64,000 nt of DNA, taken from the NCBI RefSeq assembly GCF_003112775.1, contig NZ_BFCH01000018.1, positions 372,001 to 436,000 of the forward strand. Reading direction: 5' to 3'. Every line of letters begins with the position of its first letter. The stretch's first letter is position 1. Below, piece by piece: positions 20,147 to 29,709 of this stretch. The notes under the pieces were generated by a model. The model saw only the letters and a program-made list of their open reading frames with translations, ran no database searches and was not told the DNA's origin. The DNA comes from Mycobacterium montefiorense (lineage in GTDB: Bacteria > Actinomycetota > Actinomycetes > Mycobacteriales > Mycobacteriaceae). The position numbers were made by a program, and so were the translations under genes.

Positions 20147-20168
20147 ATAGTACATACTGTCGTATGTG
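20147..20168. promoter_or_regulatory. Overlapping divergent promoters with palindromic operator (PPOX/MocR)
   Basis: ACATAC (20152-20157) and GTATGT (20162-20167) form an exact inverted repeat around TGTC. A plus-strand -10-like TACTGT (20155-20160) is 5 nt before the MocR GTG. A minus-strand -10-like TACTAT (20152-20147) faces the PPOX gene. The right arm overlaps the MocR start codon, so autoregulation is likely. Confidence 0.7.
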
Positions 20169-21491
20169 CCAGTGCAATACAGCATAGCCGGGACGGGCGC
20201 GGAGTCGATAGCCGCCAACATCGAAGAGGGAATCTCGACGGGCGCGCTGGCGCCCGGCGACGCCTTACCCCCGGTGCGGGACCTGGCGGCGCGACTCGGC
20301 GTCAATGCCAACACCGCCGCCGCGGCCTACCGGCTGCTGCGCGATCGCGGGGCTGTCGAAACCTCGGGGCGACGGGGCACCCGGGTGCGTCACCGGCCCG
20401 CGACCACACCGCGCTCGCTACTCGGTCTGGACATCCCGGTGGGCGTCCGCGACCTGTCCACCGGCAATCCAGACTCCACGCTGCTACCTATTGCTGCTGT
20501 GCCACAACGTTATTCGGATCTAGCGCCGGTGCTGTACGGAGACCCCGCCATGTCGCCGGAGTTGGTCGACTACGCACGTACAACGCTGGCCGCCGACGGT
20601 ATTCCGGCCGATCATCTGGCGATCACGAGCGGGGCGCTGGACGGCACTGAACGGGTGCTCACCGCGCACCTGCGCCCCGGCGAGCGGGTGGCTGTCGAGG
20701 ATCCGGGCTGGGCGAACCTGCTGGATTTACTCGCCGCACTCGGCTTTTCGGTCGAGCCGGTGCGTGTGGACGATGATGGCCCACTGGTTTCCGACGTCGC
20801 GGGGGCGCTGGACCGTGGCGTGCGCGCGCTGATCGTCACCACCCGCGCGCAAAACCCGACCGGCGCGGCGCTGTCTGCGCAACGCGCCGAGCAGCTGCGG
20901 GAATTGTTGGCGGGCCGCGACAACGACGTGCTGCTCGTCGAGGACGATCACTGCGCCGGCATTTCCGGTGTGCCGATACATTCGTTAGCGGGATCGAGCA
21001 GCCACTGGGCGTTCGTCCGATCGGTATCGAAAGCCTACGGCCCCGACCTGCGGGTAGCGGTGCTCGCCGGAGATCAGCGCACCGTCGAGCGGGTGCACGG
21101 ACGATTGCGGCTCGGGCCGGGATGGGTGAGCCACCTGCTGCAAGACCTGGCGGTGAGCCTGTGGTCCGACGAGGCCGCGTCGCGTCTCATCGGCCAGGCG
21201 GAGCGGCGCTACACGGCCAACCGGACCCGGCTACGCGCGGCGTTGGCCGACCGCGGTATCACCGCTTACGGCCGCTCGGGGCTCAACGTCTGGATCCCGG
21301 TGCCCGACGAGACGGTCGCGATCACCCGGCTGCTCAACGCGGGTTGGGCGGCGGCACCGGGATCCCGGTTCCGGATCGGCACGTCCGCCGGAATCCGGTT
21401 GACCATCGCCGATTTGAGCGACGGCGAGATCGATCCGCTGGCCGAAGCGATCGCAGACGCGATGCGCGCCGCCGACCGTTCCAGCGTGTGA
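20166..21491 (+). CDS. MocR/GntR regulator with aminotransferase domain
   Basis: 441 aa. Residues 1-75 form a GntR winged helix (EGISTGALAPGDALPPVRDLAARLGVNANTAAAAYRLL). The rest is a fold-type I aminotransferase-like domain with the PLP lysine in SVSKAYGPDLR and ARAQNPTGA-type substrate loop (TTRAQNPTGAAL). Such regulators (PdxR among them) sense PLP or an amino-acid adduct. Pairing with a divergent PPOX gene suggests B6- or flavin-linked control. GTG start, apparently leaderless. Confidence 0.88.
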   Translation: MPVQYSIAGTGAESIAANIEEGISTGALAPGDALPPVRDLAARLGVNANTAAAAYRLLRDRGAVETSGRRGTRVRHRPATTPRSLLGLDIPVGVRDLSTGNPDSTLLPIAAVPQRYSDLAPVLYGDPAMSPELVDYARTTLAADGIPADHLAITSGALDGTERVLTAHLRPGERVAVEDPGWANLLDLLAALGFSVEPVRVDDDGPLVSDVAGALDRGVRALIVTTRAQNPTGAALSAQRAEQLRELLAGRDNDVLLVEDDHCAGISGVPIHSLAGSSSHWAFVRSVSKAYGPDLRVAVLAGDQRTVERVHGRLRLGPGWVSHLLQDLAVSLWSDEAASRLIGQAERRYTANRTRLRAALADRGITAYGRSGLNVWIPVPDETVAITRLLNAGWAAAPGSRFRIGTSAGIRLTIADLSDGEIDPLAEAIADAMRAADRSSV

Positions 21492-21493
21492 CC

Positions 21494-22723
21494 TCAGACT
21501 TGCGGCCGGGCGCCCAGGGCGTCGTGAAATAGCGCGTTACGCAGGGCGAGCTCGCGGGGGTCGCTGACCAGGTGAAAGCCCAGCTTGTTCATCACGTAGC
21601 CGTATCCGATGCCGGTGTCTGGATCGGCGAACCCGAACGAGCCGCCCGCGCCCGGCGTTCCGAAGGCATTGTCGGACGACCCGAAGATGCACCAGGGAAT
21701 GGGCTTGTTGAAGCCCAGGGAGAACGTGGTGTCGACATGTAACACCTTGTCGCGCAGTCCTTTTGTCGGCGGGAGCGCAGACTTGTGCAGAGCTTCGAGA
21801 GTGCCGCCGGTCAAACCGAGCTCCGCACCGCCGGTGGCGGCGCTGCCGTACAGCTTGGCGATCGACCGTGCGGTGCCGGTGCCATTCACGGCGGGCATCT
21901 CGACGACGCGCAGCTCGTCGCGGTTGAAGTCGGCGAGGTCTTTGATTCCTTTGGCGACGGTGAGCGCGGGCATTGCGAGGTCGAACGGGTTGAACAATCC
22001 CAGCACCAGGCGGCGCGGCATGGTGTTCAGATGAAAGAGTGCCTGGGGCAAGGACCAGGCGTCCAAGTGCGCGACGCGATCGCGGTCGATGCAGGCCGGC
22101 AGCCCGATGTACAAGTCCAGCTCCAGCGGCCCGGCGATTTCTTCGGCGAAGAACCGGCCCAGTGAACGCCCGGCGGGGTCGGTGCGGCGGATCAGTTCGC
22201 CTTCGTACCAGCCAAGCGTGATGCCGTGGTAGCCGTGTCGCGTCCCGGGCCGCCACGCCGGCACCTGCGCCGCGAGCTTCGCCGACATCCCCGGCGGGTC
22301 GGCCAATTCCGGCAATGTCAGCGGCGGTTTCACGACGGGCAACCCGGCCTGGTGTGACAGCAGCTGGCGCACCGTGACCGCCTCTTTGCCGGCCTGGCCG
22401 AATTCGGGCCAGTAGTCGGTGACTTTGCCGTCATACGACAGATAGCCCCTGGAGGCGGCCACCGCAACAGCAAGGGAGGCAATTCCTTTGGTGGTCGAGA
22501 AGACATTGACGAGGGTGTCCTGCTGCCACGGTGTGCGGCTGCCCCCGTTGCGATAGCCGCCCCATAAGTCGACGACCTTGCGGCCGTCCCGATAGACCGC
22601 GATCGCCGCGCCGATCTCCTTGCCGCTGCTCAGGTTGCGGCGGAAGGCGTCGGCAACCTTGCCGTAGCCCTCGTCGACGTCGCCCCCGACGAGATCGGGT
22701 GGTATCTGAACCTTTTGCGCCAT
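21494..22723 (-). CDS. Serine hydrolase, beta-lactamase/esterase family (Lip-type)
   Basis: 409 aa of the class C beta-lactamase-like fold. The nucleophile motif SxxK is STTK (residues ~78-81, NVFSTTKGIASLAVAVA), the Tyr motif is likely in WYEGELIRRTDPAG or the nearby HGYHGIT, and the C-terminal GSFGFADPD replaces the usual H/KTG triad. These proteins are mostly esterases or lipases in mycobacteria (LipD/LipL-like). Convergent with the MocR gene (2-nt gap). Substrate unknown. Confidence 0.82.
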   Translation of the reverse strand: MAQKVQIPPDLVGGDVDEGYGKVADAFRRNLSSGKEIGAAIAVYRDGRKVVDLWGGYRNGGSRTPWQQDTLVNVFSTTKGIASLAVAVAASRGYLSYDGKVTDYWPEFGQAGKEAVTVRQLLSHQAGLPVVKPPLTLPELADPPGMSAKLAAQVPAWRPGTRHGYHGITLGWYEGELIRRTDPAGRSLGRFFAEEIAGPLELDLYIGLPACIDRDRVAHLDAWSLPQALFHLNTMPRRLVLGLFNPFDLAMPALTVAKGIKDLADFNRDELRVVEMPAVNGTGTARSIAKLYGSAATGGAELGLTGGTLEALHKSALPPTKGLRDKVLHVDTTFSLGFNKPIPWCIFGSSDNAFGTPGAGGSFGFADPDTGIGYGYVMNKLGFHLVSDPRELALRNALFHDALGARPQV

Positions 22724-22762
22724 ATTTGCTCCGTCGCAGTTATCGGTGCGGTGATGGTAGCG

Positions 22763-23419
22763 CTAGCGGACCAGGGCGTGGTAGATCGAAATGGATCCGC
22801 TGACTGTGTCGAATACCTGCGCTTCCGTGACGCGGTCGAAACCTACCTCTGCCATCAGTTCCGGTAGCACTCCTTGGGCGTTCGGCTCGGTGTTGTCGAA
22901 CCCGTCACCCTTCTGCACGAGACGAAACCGCTTGCGCATCTTCGCGGTGCGCTGCAGTCCGTAGTCGGCGACGTGCAGGCTGCCGCCGGGTCGCAGGGTC
23001 TCGCGCATAGCGGCCAGACCGGCGCGCTTCTCCTCAACCGGCACCTGATGAAAGACTAGTGACGACAACACCTTCGTGACCCCGCGGCCACCCAACAGCT
23101 TCGCGGCGTCGCGCGCGTATCCGGCCAGCAGCTCGACCGGTGGCGACACCCCGGCAAGTTTCGCCCGCGCTCGCTCGCGAATCGCCGCGTCCGGGTCGAT
23201 GCCGATCAGTGTCGCCGACGGGCAGTCGCGTGCCAGCAGTCGCAGCTGTGTACCCGTGCCGCAGCCGATGTCGGCGATCACGTCGCCGGGCACGGGGGCC
23301 AGTTGCGCGAGGAGTGCCGGGCGCCAGCGCCGAGTATTCGTCAGTAGGAAGCTCAGCGCGTCGTAGGTCCACAACTGCGGAGCTGCCGGCACGAAATTTT
23401 TGGCAGGGGGCTCGGCCAT
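22763..23419 (-). CDS. Class I SAM-dependent methyltransferase
   Basis: 218 aa. Motif I is VIADIGCGTGTQLRLLA, followed by the acidic strand end TLIGIDPDAAIRERARAKL and motif post-I LSSLVFHQVPVEEKRAGLAAMRETLRPGGSLHVADYG. The fold resembles ubiE/arsenite or small-molecule methyltransferases; the substrate is unknown. It lies 15 nt downstream of treZ on the same strand and could be cotranscribed with the trehalose genes. Confidence 0.82.
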   Translation of the reverse strand: MAEPPAKNFVPAAPQLWTYDALSFLLTNTRRWRPALLAQLAPVPGDVIADIGCGTGTQLRLLARDCPSATLIGIDPDAAIRERARAKLAGVSPPVELLAGYARDAAKLLGGRGVTKVLSSLVFHQVPVEEKRAGLAAMRETLRPGGSLHVADYGLQRTAKMRKRFRLVQKGDGFDNTEPNAQGVLPELMAEVGFDRVTEAQVFDTVSGSISIYHALVR

Positions 23420-23434
23420 GCGCCGAGTTTACGG

Positions 23435-25156
23435 CTATCCGTGACGCAGGATCGCGACCGAATAGCCGTCCAGCGTCGTGCCCTCGCCGCTGCCGGTCGG
23501 TTCGCCCCACGTGAGGACGACGTCTCCAGCGACCGGTACCGTCACCGGTTCGGCGCCGAGGTTGCACACGATGCGTAACTGCCCGCGGGACAAGGTGATC
23601 CAGCGCAGTTCCTCGTCGTAGTCGACGGTGAGGTGTGCCAGCCAGGGGTCGGCGATGTCCGGGTGGTTGCGCCGCAAGGCGATCAGGCCCCGGTAGAAAG
23701 CCAGCAGCCGCGCATGTTCGCCAGCGTCGACCTCGTCCCAGTTCAGCTTGGAGCGCGCAAATGTCTGCGGATCCTGCGGATCGGGGATTTCGTCGGCATC
23801 CCAGCCGTGCTCGGCGAACTCGGCTTTACGCCCCTGAGCGGTGGCTTGGGCCAGCTCGGGTTCGGGGTGCGAACTGAAGAACTGGAATGGCGTCGAGGCT
23901 CCCCACTCCTCGCCCATGAAAAGCATTGCGGTGTAAGGCGATAGGAGAACCAGAGCGGCCTTGATCGCCAACTGTCCACCGGTCAGGTACTGCGACGGCC
24001 GGTCCCCGATCGCGCGGTTGCCGACCTGGTCGTGTGTGCAGGTGTAGGCGACTAATCGACTGGCCGGGATGGCTTTGGTGTCCAGCGGGCGACCGTGCCG
24101 GCGCCGCCGGAACGACGAATAGGTGCCGGCGTGGAAGAAGCCGCGGCGCAGTGTGTCCGCCAGCGTGGCCAGCGACCCGAAGTCGGCGTAATACCCCTGC
24201 CGCTCGCCGGACACCGCGGTGTGGATGGCGTGGTGAATATCGTCATCCCACTGCGCGGTGATCCCGTAGCCGTACCGATCCCGCGGGGTGATCAGCCGCG
24301 GGTCGTTGAGGTCGCTTTCGGCGACCAGGGACAGCGGCCGGCCCACCTGTTGTGACAGCCAATCGGTTTCGCCTGCCATCTCTTCGAGGATATGCACGGC
24401 CGTGGTGTCCACCAGCGCGTGCACGGCGTCCAGCCGCAGACCGTCGGCATGGAAGTCGCGCATCCAGCGCAGTGCACAGCCGATGATGTAACGCCGTACC
24501 TCGTCGGAGTAGGCGTCGGCGATGTTGACACCTTCCCCCCACGGGTTGCTCGCCGACGACAGGTACGGGCCGAACCGCGGTAAATAGTTTCCCGATGGGC
24601 CGAAGTGGTTGAACACCGCGTCGATCAAGACGCCCAAACCACGCGCATGGCACGCGTCGACGAACCGGACCAGGCCGTCCGGTCCGCCGTAGGGCTCGTG
24701 CACGCTGTACCAGAGCACGCCGTCGTATCCCCAGCCGTGAGTTCCGGCAAAGGAATTGACCGGCATCAGCTCGACGAAATCGATTCCGAGATGGACCAGA
24801 TGGTCGAGTTTCTCGATCGCGGCATCGAAAGTACCTGCGCCGGTGAATGTCCCGATGTGCAATTCGTAGATCACCGCGCCTTCGACCGACCGGCCGGCCC
24901 ACTCGCTGTCCGTCCAGCTGTCGCTGGCGTGCCATAACTGTGAGCGGGCGTGCACCCCGTCGGGTTGACGGGCTGATCGCGGGTCGGGCAGCACCGTGGG
25001 GTCGTCGTCGAGAAGGAACCCGTAGCGGGCGTCGCCCGGCGCGTCGACTACTGCGTGCCACCAGCCGTCCTGCGTGCGGGTCATCGCGTGCACCGCTGCG
25101 TCGATATCGAGGCGTACCAACGCGGGTTTGGGAGCCCAGACCCGGAACTCAGCCAT
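23435..25156 (-). CDS. treZ: Maltooligosyltrehalose trehalohydrolase
   Basis: GH13 enzyme that releases trehalose from maltooligosyltrehalose in the TreY-TreZ (OtsAB-independent) route. 573 aa: an N-terminal E-set domain (FRVWAPKPALVRLDI), then the barrel with DAVFNHFGPSGNYL, GLRLDAVHALVD (nucleophile Asp), VAESDLNDPRL (acid/base Glu) and CTHDQVGNRAIGDR (third acidic residue). The start overlaps the end of treY by 8 nt. Third gene of the treX-treY-treZ operon (Rv1564c-Rv1562c). Confidence 0.95.
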   Translation of the reverse strand: MAEFRVWAPKPALVRLDIDAAVHAMTRTQDGWWHAVVDAPGDARYGFLLDDDPTVLPDPRSARQPDGVHARSQLWHASDSWTDSEWAGRSVEGAVIYELHIGTFTGAGTFDAAIEKLDHLVHLGIDFVELMPVNSFAGTHGWGYDGVLWYSVHEPYGGPDGLVRFVDACHARGLGVLIDAVFNHFGPSGNYLPRFGPYLSSASNPWGEGVNIADAYSDEVRRYIIGCALRWMRDFHADGLRLDAVHALVDTTAVHILEEMAGETDWLSQQVGRPLSLVAESDLNDPRLITPRDRYGYGITAQWDDDIHHAIHTAVSGERQGYYADFGSLATLADTLRRGFFHAGTYSSFRRRRHGRPLDTKAIPASRLVAYTCTHDQVGNRAIGDRPSQYLTGGQLAIKAALVLLSPYTAMLFMGEEWGASTPFQFFSSHPEPELAQATAQGRKAEFAEHGWDADEIPDPQDPQTFARSKLNWDEVDAGEHARLLAFYRGLIALRRNHPDIADPWLAHLTVDYDEELRWITLSRGQLRIVCNLGAEPVTVPVAGDVVLTWGEPTGSGEGTTLDGYSVAILRHG

Positions 25157-27455
25157 TGTTTCGCTCCAAGAGCACGGCGGGCAGGTTCGCGAACAATTCC
25201 CCGGTCGACGTGGGCCCGTTGGCCATCGCGCCGGTGAGGGTGTCGGTCCAGGACCCCTCGGGTAGCGGCAGCACGGTGTTGCCCCAACCTATTTCGGCCA
25301 GTCGCACCGTCCAGCGACTGACCGCGACCAGGATGTCGGCACCGCGCCGGAAAGCCACGACATGATCGCTGGCGTCGCCGCTGGCCAGCACCGGAAGGTA
25401 GTCGCCATATCGGAAGGTGTCCGGGTGTGAGCGACGTAGCCGCAGCGCCGTGGTGACGACCCGCAGTTTCGGGTGTTCCAGGTCTGCGAGAGCGGCTGTG
25501 CGAGAGGCATAATCGACGGGTCGGCGGTTGTCCGGGTCGACCAGGCTGTCGTCCCACAGCTCGGTGCCTTGGTAGACGTCGGGAATGCCGGGCACGGTGA
25601 GCGCGAGCAGTTTCTGGCCCAGCGCATCACTGGCGGCGTGCGGATTGAGTTGGGCGACAAGCTCGGTCAGCTGGCCGGCCACCGGCCCGTCCAGCACCGT
25701 GTCCAGCCAGCGATGGGTCGCGTCCTCGAACCCGGTGTCCGGGTCGTTCCACGAGGTATGCACTGCCGCTTCCCGGATCGCTTTCTGGGCGTATCCGTGC
25801 AGCCGATCGCGCAACTGGTCGGTGATCTCACCGCTGCGCGGCCATACTCCGAAGATGTTCTGCCACAAGAACTGTCCGGTCGCGGGATCGGGGGAGGGCA
25901 CCTCGATTTCCCAGCGGGCGAGGAACTCCGTCCACAGTGCGGGCACCTGCGACAGCACCGCGATGCGGGCGCGTACATCCTCGCCGCGTTTGGTGTCATG
26001 GGTGGACAGCGCGGTCATCGCGTGTGGCCACAGCCGGGCCCGGGCGGCGGCGCTGTGGTGAAATTCGGCGGCGCCAACGCCGAAGCGATGTGGTTCGCCG
26101 CCCACCTCGTTGAGCGAGACGAGCCGGGCGTCGCGGTAGAAGAGGCAGTCCTCCACGGCTTTGGCCGTCACCGCGCCGCACAGTTGTTGCAGGCGCGCCG
26201 CGGGTTCGCCACCGTGCGCCAGCGCCGAGGCGAGAATCTGCAGTGCGGGCCCGAATTCCGGTCGGGCGGCTTGAGTTTCGGCGAGCGCGGTCGGCAGGAT
26301 CGCGGCCAGGCCAAGGTAGTCGCTGCGGTACACGTCGATGTGGCTGAGCAGGGCGGCCACCGCGTCGGGCAGCAGCGGGTGGTCGGTGCCGGCGGCAGCC
26401 ACGATGGCTCGTCGCAACCTGGCCAGCTCGCTGCCGAGTGTCCCGGTGGCCACCGCAACCTTGAGGTCCGCCAACAGCTGTGGAATGCCGTGATAATCCA
26501 TCCCCGTGGACTCGACCAGCTCGGTCAACGCCGGGGCCCCGGCCGGGTCGACGAAAACTCCGCCGAGTTCCCGCAATACGTCGTAGCCGGTGGTGCCCTC
26601 GATCGGCAGGGTGGGTTCCAGGGCCTCGTCGACGGCCAGGATCTTCTCGATCACTATCCACGCGTCTGCGCCCAACAGGTTACGCAGCCATGCCAAATAG
26701 CCGCTCGGGTCGGTTAGTCCGTCCGGGTGGTCGATGCGCACGCCGTCGACAAGTCCTTCGCGGAACCAGCGAGCGATCTCGGTATGGCTGGCGTCGAACA
26801 CCGCGCGATCCTCCTGGCGCAGCCCGGCCAGCGACGTGATCGAGAAGAACCGCCGATAGCCGACGATCCCGCGGCGCCATCCGACCAACCGATAATGCTG
26901 GCGTTCGTGCACCTCAGCGCCGGTGCCGGTGCCGTCGCCGGTGCCGGGGGCGATCGGCAGCGCCAGGTCGCCCAGTCGCAGCTGCTCACCGTCCACCGAC
27001 AGGGCGGCGACATCGTCGTCGGAACCCAGCACCGGCAGCACGATGCGGCCTTGCTCGTCGAGGTCCCAGTCGATGTCGAAAAATGTCGCGTAGACCGATG
27101 ATCGGCCGTGCCGCAACACGTCCCACCACCACGCGTTCTGCTGAGGCTGATCGACCCCGACGTGGTTGGGGACGATGTCGACGACTAGGCCCATGCCGCG
27201 CGCCTTGGCCGCCGCGGACAGCCGGGCCAGGCCCTCGGCGCCGCCGAGCTCCGGCGACACCGTCGTCGGGTCGGCGACGTCATATCCGTGAGTCGACCCG
27301 GTGATCGCGGTCAGGATCGGGGACAGGTACAGATGCGACACCCCGAGTCCGTCCAGGTATTCGAGCAGGTTTTCCGCGTCGGCGAAGGTGAACGGGCTTC
27401 CACTAGAGGGACCGCGCATTTGTAACCGGTAAGTGGAAAGCACCGGAAAAGCCAT
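25149..27455 (-). CDS. treY: Maltooligosyltrehalose synthase
   Basis: Intramolecular transglucosidase converting the reducing-end linkage of maltodextrins to alpha,alpha-1,1 (trehalosyl). 768 aa: STYRLQMRG at the N-terminus, GVSHLYLSPILTAITGSTHGYDV, VVDIVPNHVGVDQPQQNAWWWDVL and GVRIDHPDGLTDP are signature blocks of the family; DTKRGEDVRARI and PDVYQGTELWDDSLVDPDNRRPVD close the protein. Begins 3 nt downstream of treX, so one operon. Confidence 0.96.
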   Translation of the reverse strand: MAFPVLSTYRLQMRGPSSGSPFTFADAENLLEYLDGLGVSHLYLSPILTAITGSTHGYDVADPTTVSPELGGAEGLARLSAAAKARGMGLVVDIVPNHVGVDQPQQNAWWWDVLRHGRSSVYATFFDIDWDLDEQGRIVLPVLGSDDDVAALSVDGEQLRLGDLALPIAPGTGDGTGTGAEVHERQHYRLVGWRRGIVGYRRFFSITSLAGLRQEDRAVFDASHTEIARWFREGLVDGVRIDHPDGLTDPSGYLAWLRNLLGADAWIVIEKILAVDEALEPTLPIEGTTGYDVLRELGGVFVDPAGAPALTELVESTGMDYHGIPQLLADLKVAVATGTLGSELARLRRAIVAAAGTDHPLLPDAVAALLSHIDVYRSDYLGLAAILPTALAETQAARPEFGPALQILASALAHGGEPAARLQQLCGAVTAKAVEDCLFYRDARLVSLNEVGGEPHRFGVGAAEFHHSAAARARLWPHAMTALSTHDTKRGEDVRARIAVLSQVPALWTEFLARWEIEVPSPDPATGQFLWQNIFGVWPRSGEITDQLRDRLHGYAQKAIREAAVHTSWNDPDTGFEDATHRWLDTVLDGPVAGQLTELVAQLNPHAASDALGQKLLALTVPGIPDVYQGTELWDDSLVDPDNRRPVDYASRTAALADLEHPKLRVVTTALRLRRSHPDTFRYGDYLPVLASGDASDHVVAFRRGADILVAVSRWTVRLAEIGWGNTVLPLPEGSWTDTLTGAMANGPTSTGELFANLPAVLLERNNG

Positions 27456-27458
27456 ATT

Positions 27459-29675
27459 TCAGGCGGTCTTTCGCAGGATCAGCGCCGAGCAGGCCGGCAT
27501 GGTCAGCTTTTCCTCGGCGGCCACCACCAGGTCGGCATCCCCGGCGGGATGGTTGGTATCGATCTCCACGGTCCATTCGCGCGCATAGTCGTCTTGCGGT
27601 GTGACGAACTCCACCTCACGCTTGTGGGCGTTGAAGCACAACAGAAATGAATCGTCGACCACGCGTTCGCCCCGGGCGTCGGGTGCGGTGATGGCCTCGC
27701 CGTTGAGAAACACCGCGACACATTTGTCGAAGCCCTGATTCCAGTCGTCGTGCGTCATCTCCCGGCCGCTGGCAGTCAGCCAGGCGATGTCGCGGACTTC
27801 GTCCCCACTTCGGATCGGCTCGCCGTCGAAGAATCTGCGCCGGCGAAACACCGGATGCTTCTTGCGCAACTTGGTGACTTTGCGGGCGAAGGCCAGCAGA
27901 TCGGGGTTCTTGTCCACCAAAGTCCAGTCGATCCAAGCTAATTCGGAGTCCTGGCAGTAGGCGTTGTTGTTGCCCTGCTGGGTGCGCCCCAGCTCGTCGC
28001 CGTGCGCGATCATCGGCGTGCCCTGGCTGACCATCAGGGTTGCCCAGAAGTTGCGCATCTGTCGGCAGCGCAGCTCGGTGACCTCGGGGTCGTCGGTGGG
28101 GCCTTCGACGCCGCAGTTCCACGACCGGTTATGACTCTCCCCGTCGCGGTTGTCCTCGCCGTTGGCCTGATTGTGTTTCTCGTTGTAGGAGACTAAGTCA
28201 CTGAGGGTGAACCCGTCGTGCGCGGTGACGAAGTTGATGCTGGCGCTCGGGCGTCGGCTGCTTGCTTCATAGAGGTCCGACGACCCGGTCAGCCGGGAAG
28301 CGAACTCGCCCAGGGTTGCGGGCTCACCCCGCCAGTAGTCACGCACAGTATCGCGGTACTTCCCGTTCCACTCCGTCCACAAACCCGGGAAGTTGCCCAC
28401 CTGGTAACCGCCCTCGCCGACATCCCACGGCTCGGCGATCAATTTGACCTGGCTGACGATCGGATCCTGTTGCACCAGATCGAAGAACGCGCTCAGCCGA
28501 TCCACGTCGTGCAGCTCGCGGGCCAGCGTGGCGGCCAGGTCGAAGCGGAACCCGTCGACGTGCATTTCGGTTACCCAGTAGCGCAGCGAGTCCATGATCA
28601 GCTGCAGGACGTGCGGGTGGCGGGGGTTCAGGCTGTTTCCGGTGCCGGTGTAGTCCTTGTACAGCCGCAGGTCCTCGTCGACCAGTCGGTAGTAGGCCTC
28701 GTTGTCGATGCCGCGGAAATTGACGGTCGGCCCCAGATGGTTGCCTTCCGCGGTGTGGTTGTACACCACGTCGAGGATGACCTCGATGCCGGCTTCGTGC
28801 AGACTGCGCACCATCATCTTGAATTCGGCGACCGCGCTGCCCGCTTGCCGGTTCGATGCGTACTGGTAGTGCGGGGCGAAAAACCCGAATGTGTTGTAGC
28901 CCCAATAATTTCGCAGCCCGAGGTCGAGCAGTCGTTCGTCGTGCATGAACTGGTGCACCGGCATGAGTTCCAGCGCGGTGACGTTGAGTGACTTGAGGTG
29001 ATCGATGATCACCGGATGGGCCAGCGCGGCGTACGTGCCGCGAAGTCCCTCGGGGATGCCGGGATGGGTTTTGGTCAGGCCCTTGACGTGGGCCTCGTAG
29101 ATCACCGTCTCGTGGTATGGGGTCAGCGGCGATCGATCGAATGCCCAATCGAAGAACGGGTTGATCACCACGCTGGTCATCGTGTGTCCCAGTGAATCGA
29201 TCATCGGGGGAGTTCCGGTGATCGCGGTGTCGCCGTTCGGGTCGACGGCGTTCAGGTCATAGGAGAACAACGCCTGGCCCCAGGTGAAATCCCCGTCGAA
29301 CGACTTCCCGTACGGGTCAAGCAGCAGCTTGCTCGGGTCGCACCGGTGTCCGGCCGCCGGATCGAAGGGGCCATGCACCCGAAATCCATACCGTTGACCG
29401 GGTGTGATGTTCGGCAGATACGCGTGCCACACATAGCCGTCGACCTCGTCGAGCGGGATTCGTGATTCGTTGCCGCGCTCGTCGATCAGGCACAAGTCGA
29501 CCTTTTCGGCGATCTCGGAGAACAGCGAAAAGTTAGTGCCCGCCCCGTCATAGGTGGCCCCAAGGGGATAAGAGTCCCCTGGCCAAACGGTGGGCAGCGT
29601 GGGTGTGGCTTCATTCGGTGTCGCAGCACCCGAAGCTGCGGCCGGTTCGGAAGCCGGGTTGGTTAACGGCACCAC
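27459..29675 (-). CDS. treX: Glycogen debranching enzyme (isoamylase type)
   Basis: GH13 debranching enzyme supplying linear maltodextrins to TreY and TreZ. 738 aa: CBM48 N-terminal domain ([19 protein letters not shown]), then barrel motifs [44 protein letters not shown] and [22 protein letters not shown]. Start is taken as the GTG at 29675, slightly longer than the M. tuberculosis protein; the first ~30 residues (Pro/Ala/Thr-rich) are not conserved in my memory of Rv1564c, so a downstream start is possible. Confidence 0.95.
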   Translation of the reverse strand: MVPLTNPASEPAAASGAATPNEATPTLPTVWPGDSYPLGATYDGAGTNFSLFSEIAEKVDLCLIDERGNESRIPLDEVDGYVWHAYLPNITPGQRYGFRVHGPFDPAAGHRCDPSKLLLDPYGKSFDGDFTWGQALFSYDLNAVDPNGDTAITGTPPMIDSLGHTMTSVVINPFFDWAFDRSPLTPYHETVIYEAHVKGLTKTHPGIPEGLRGTYAALAHPVIIDHLKSLNVTALELMPVHQFMHDERLLDLGLRNYWGYNTFGFFAPHYQYASNRQAGSAVAEFKMMVRSLHEAGIEVILDVVYNHTAEGNHLGPTVNFRGIDNEAYYRLVDEDLRLYKDYTGTGNSLNPRHPHVLQLIMDSLRYWVTEMHVDGFRFDLAATLARELHDVDRLSAFFDLVQQDPIVSQVKLIAEPWDVGEGGYQVGNFPGLWTEWNGKYRDTVRDYWRGEPATLGEFASRLTGSSDLYEASSRRPSASINFVTAHDGFTLSDLVSYNEKHNQANGEDNRDGESHNRSWNCGVEGPTDDPEVTELRCRQMRNFWATLMVSQGTPMIAHGDELGRTQQGNNNAYCQDSELAWIDWTLVDKNPDLLAFARKVTKLRKKHPVFRRRRFFDGEPIRSGDEVRDIAWLTASGREMTHDDWNQGFDKCVAVFLNGEAITAPDARGERVVDDSFLLCFNAHKREVEFVTPQDDYAREWTVEIDTNHPAGDADLVVAAEEKLTMPACSALILRKTA

Positions 29676-29709
29676 ACGACCTTATCCGCGGTCGACGTTC
29701 CTGTCCGAG

